A DNA stretch of 5,550 bases from an uncultured Selenomonas sp. (GTDB lineage Bacteria > Bacillota > Negativicutes > Selenomonadales > Selenomonadaceae). How positions within the stretch are numbered: position 1 is the stretch's first letter; each line of letters opens with the position of its first letter. Location of the stretch: positions 1 to 5,550 of the forward strand of contig CALYVJ010000144.1 of NCBI GenBank assembly GCA_945494195.1, read 5' to 3'. The notes beneath the pieces were generated by a model, which ran no database searches, was not told the origin of the DNA, and saw only the letters and a list, made by a program, of their open reading frames with translations. This document shows, piece by piece, positions 5,360 to 5,550 of this stretch. The position numbers were made by a program, and so were the translations under genes.

Positions 5360-5550
5360 TTAACCAACCTGCTCTACGGTAACCTTCTCTGCATCCGCGC
5401 GGCGAAGGGCCAGATTATAGGAACGGACACTAATAGCGATTGGGTCGCCCAGTGGAGCTGCCCGCAGGACTTTTATCTTCGTCCCCGGCGTAAGGCCCAT
5501 AGTCATGAGACGTTCTTTCAAGCTGCTATCATCAATCTGCTTGATTTTCA
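5360..5550 (-). CDS. feoA: Ferrous iron transport protein A, 3' part (N-terminus outside window)
   Basis: The last 62 residues of FeoA are visible. FeoA is a small SH3-like cytoplasmic protein that works with FeoB in Fe(II) uptake. The family core is clear: LKERLMTMGLTPGTKIKVLR followed by APLGDPIAISVRSYNLALRRADAEKVTVE. The full family length is about 70-80 residues, so 10-20 residues are missing at the right edge. The last two bases of the window (TG on the minus strand) precede a Lys codon and could belong to a start or an internal codon; the family's length favours internal. The TAA is at 5360-5362 and feoB begins 20 nt later, so they share an operon and are probably translationally linked. 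Confidence 0.95.
   Translation of the reverse strand, partial: KIKQIDDSSLKERLMTMGLTPGTKIKVLRAAPLGDPIAISVRSYNLALRRADAEKVTVEQVG

Noticed and set aside
1..5550. CRISPR arrays, tRNA or rRNA genes, insertion sequences, phage genes
   Set aside because: I found no direct-repeat arrays, cloverleaf-like segments, transposase frames or long terminal inverted repeats. All short repeats seen are terminator stems or the single dyad.

Overview
The window looks like an ordinary chromosomal stretch from a motile, anaerobic low-to-mid-GC Firmicute. My best guess is the Negativicutes (Selenomonas and relatives). This rests on the strong AGGAGG ribosome binding sites, intrinsic terminators with T-tracts, the feoA-feoB-Cys-rich-protein arrangement, a YjfB-type motility protein and a FIST sensory protein. 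No taxonomic marker is present, so the placement is an inference. All eight genes lie on the minus strand, and every plus-strand open frame looks like a shadow.

From right to left, in the direction of transcription: (1) An iron(II) uptake operon, with the 3' part of feoA (5360-5550, cut by the window edge), feoB (3444-5339) and a 52-residue FeoB-associated Cys-rich membrane protein (3232-3390). It is closed by a long hairpin terminator (3172-3226). (2) A monocistronic unit for an unrecognised 71-residue basic protein (2823-3038). It is preceded by a 145-bp AT-rich leader holding a 19-bp operator-like dyad and a weak promoter candidate, and followed by a terminator (2778-2801). (3) A monocistronic unit for a 60-residue YjfB-family putative motility protein (2515-2697). 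It has a convincing sigma-28 (FliA/SigD) type promoter (2737-2763) and its own terminator (2474-2510). (4) A two-gene unit, a C_GCAxxG_C_C family cysteine protein (2023-2403) and endonuclease IV, nfo (1175-2008), closed by a perfect 12-bp hairpin one base past the nfo stop (1139-1173). (5) The 5' portion of a FIST-domain sensory protein (1-1052), whose reading frame stays open to the left edge for 350 codons.

The iron operon is a self-contained transport module: FeoA is a small SH3-like partner, FeoB the G-protein-coupled permease, and the Cys-rich protein a probable accessory. The YjfB gene with its flagellar-type promoter and the FIST sensor suggest a motile, signal-responsive cell. The nfo pair is a DNA-repair unit with a cysteine-rich partner of unknown role.

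I see no clearly new multi-gene system. The points most worth a second look are the sigma-28 promoter, the unknown 71-residue gene with its upstream dyad, the nfo/Cys-protein pairing, and two start corrections (nfo and the YjfB gene). No gap without a gene exceeds about 200 bp.
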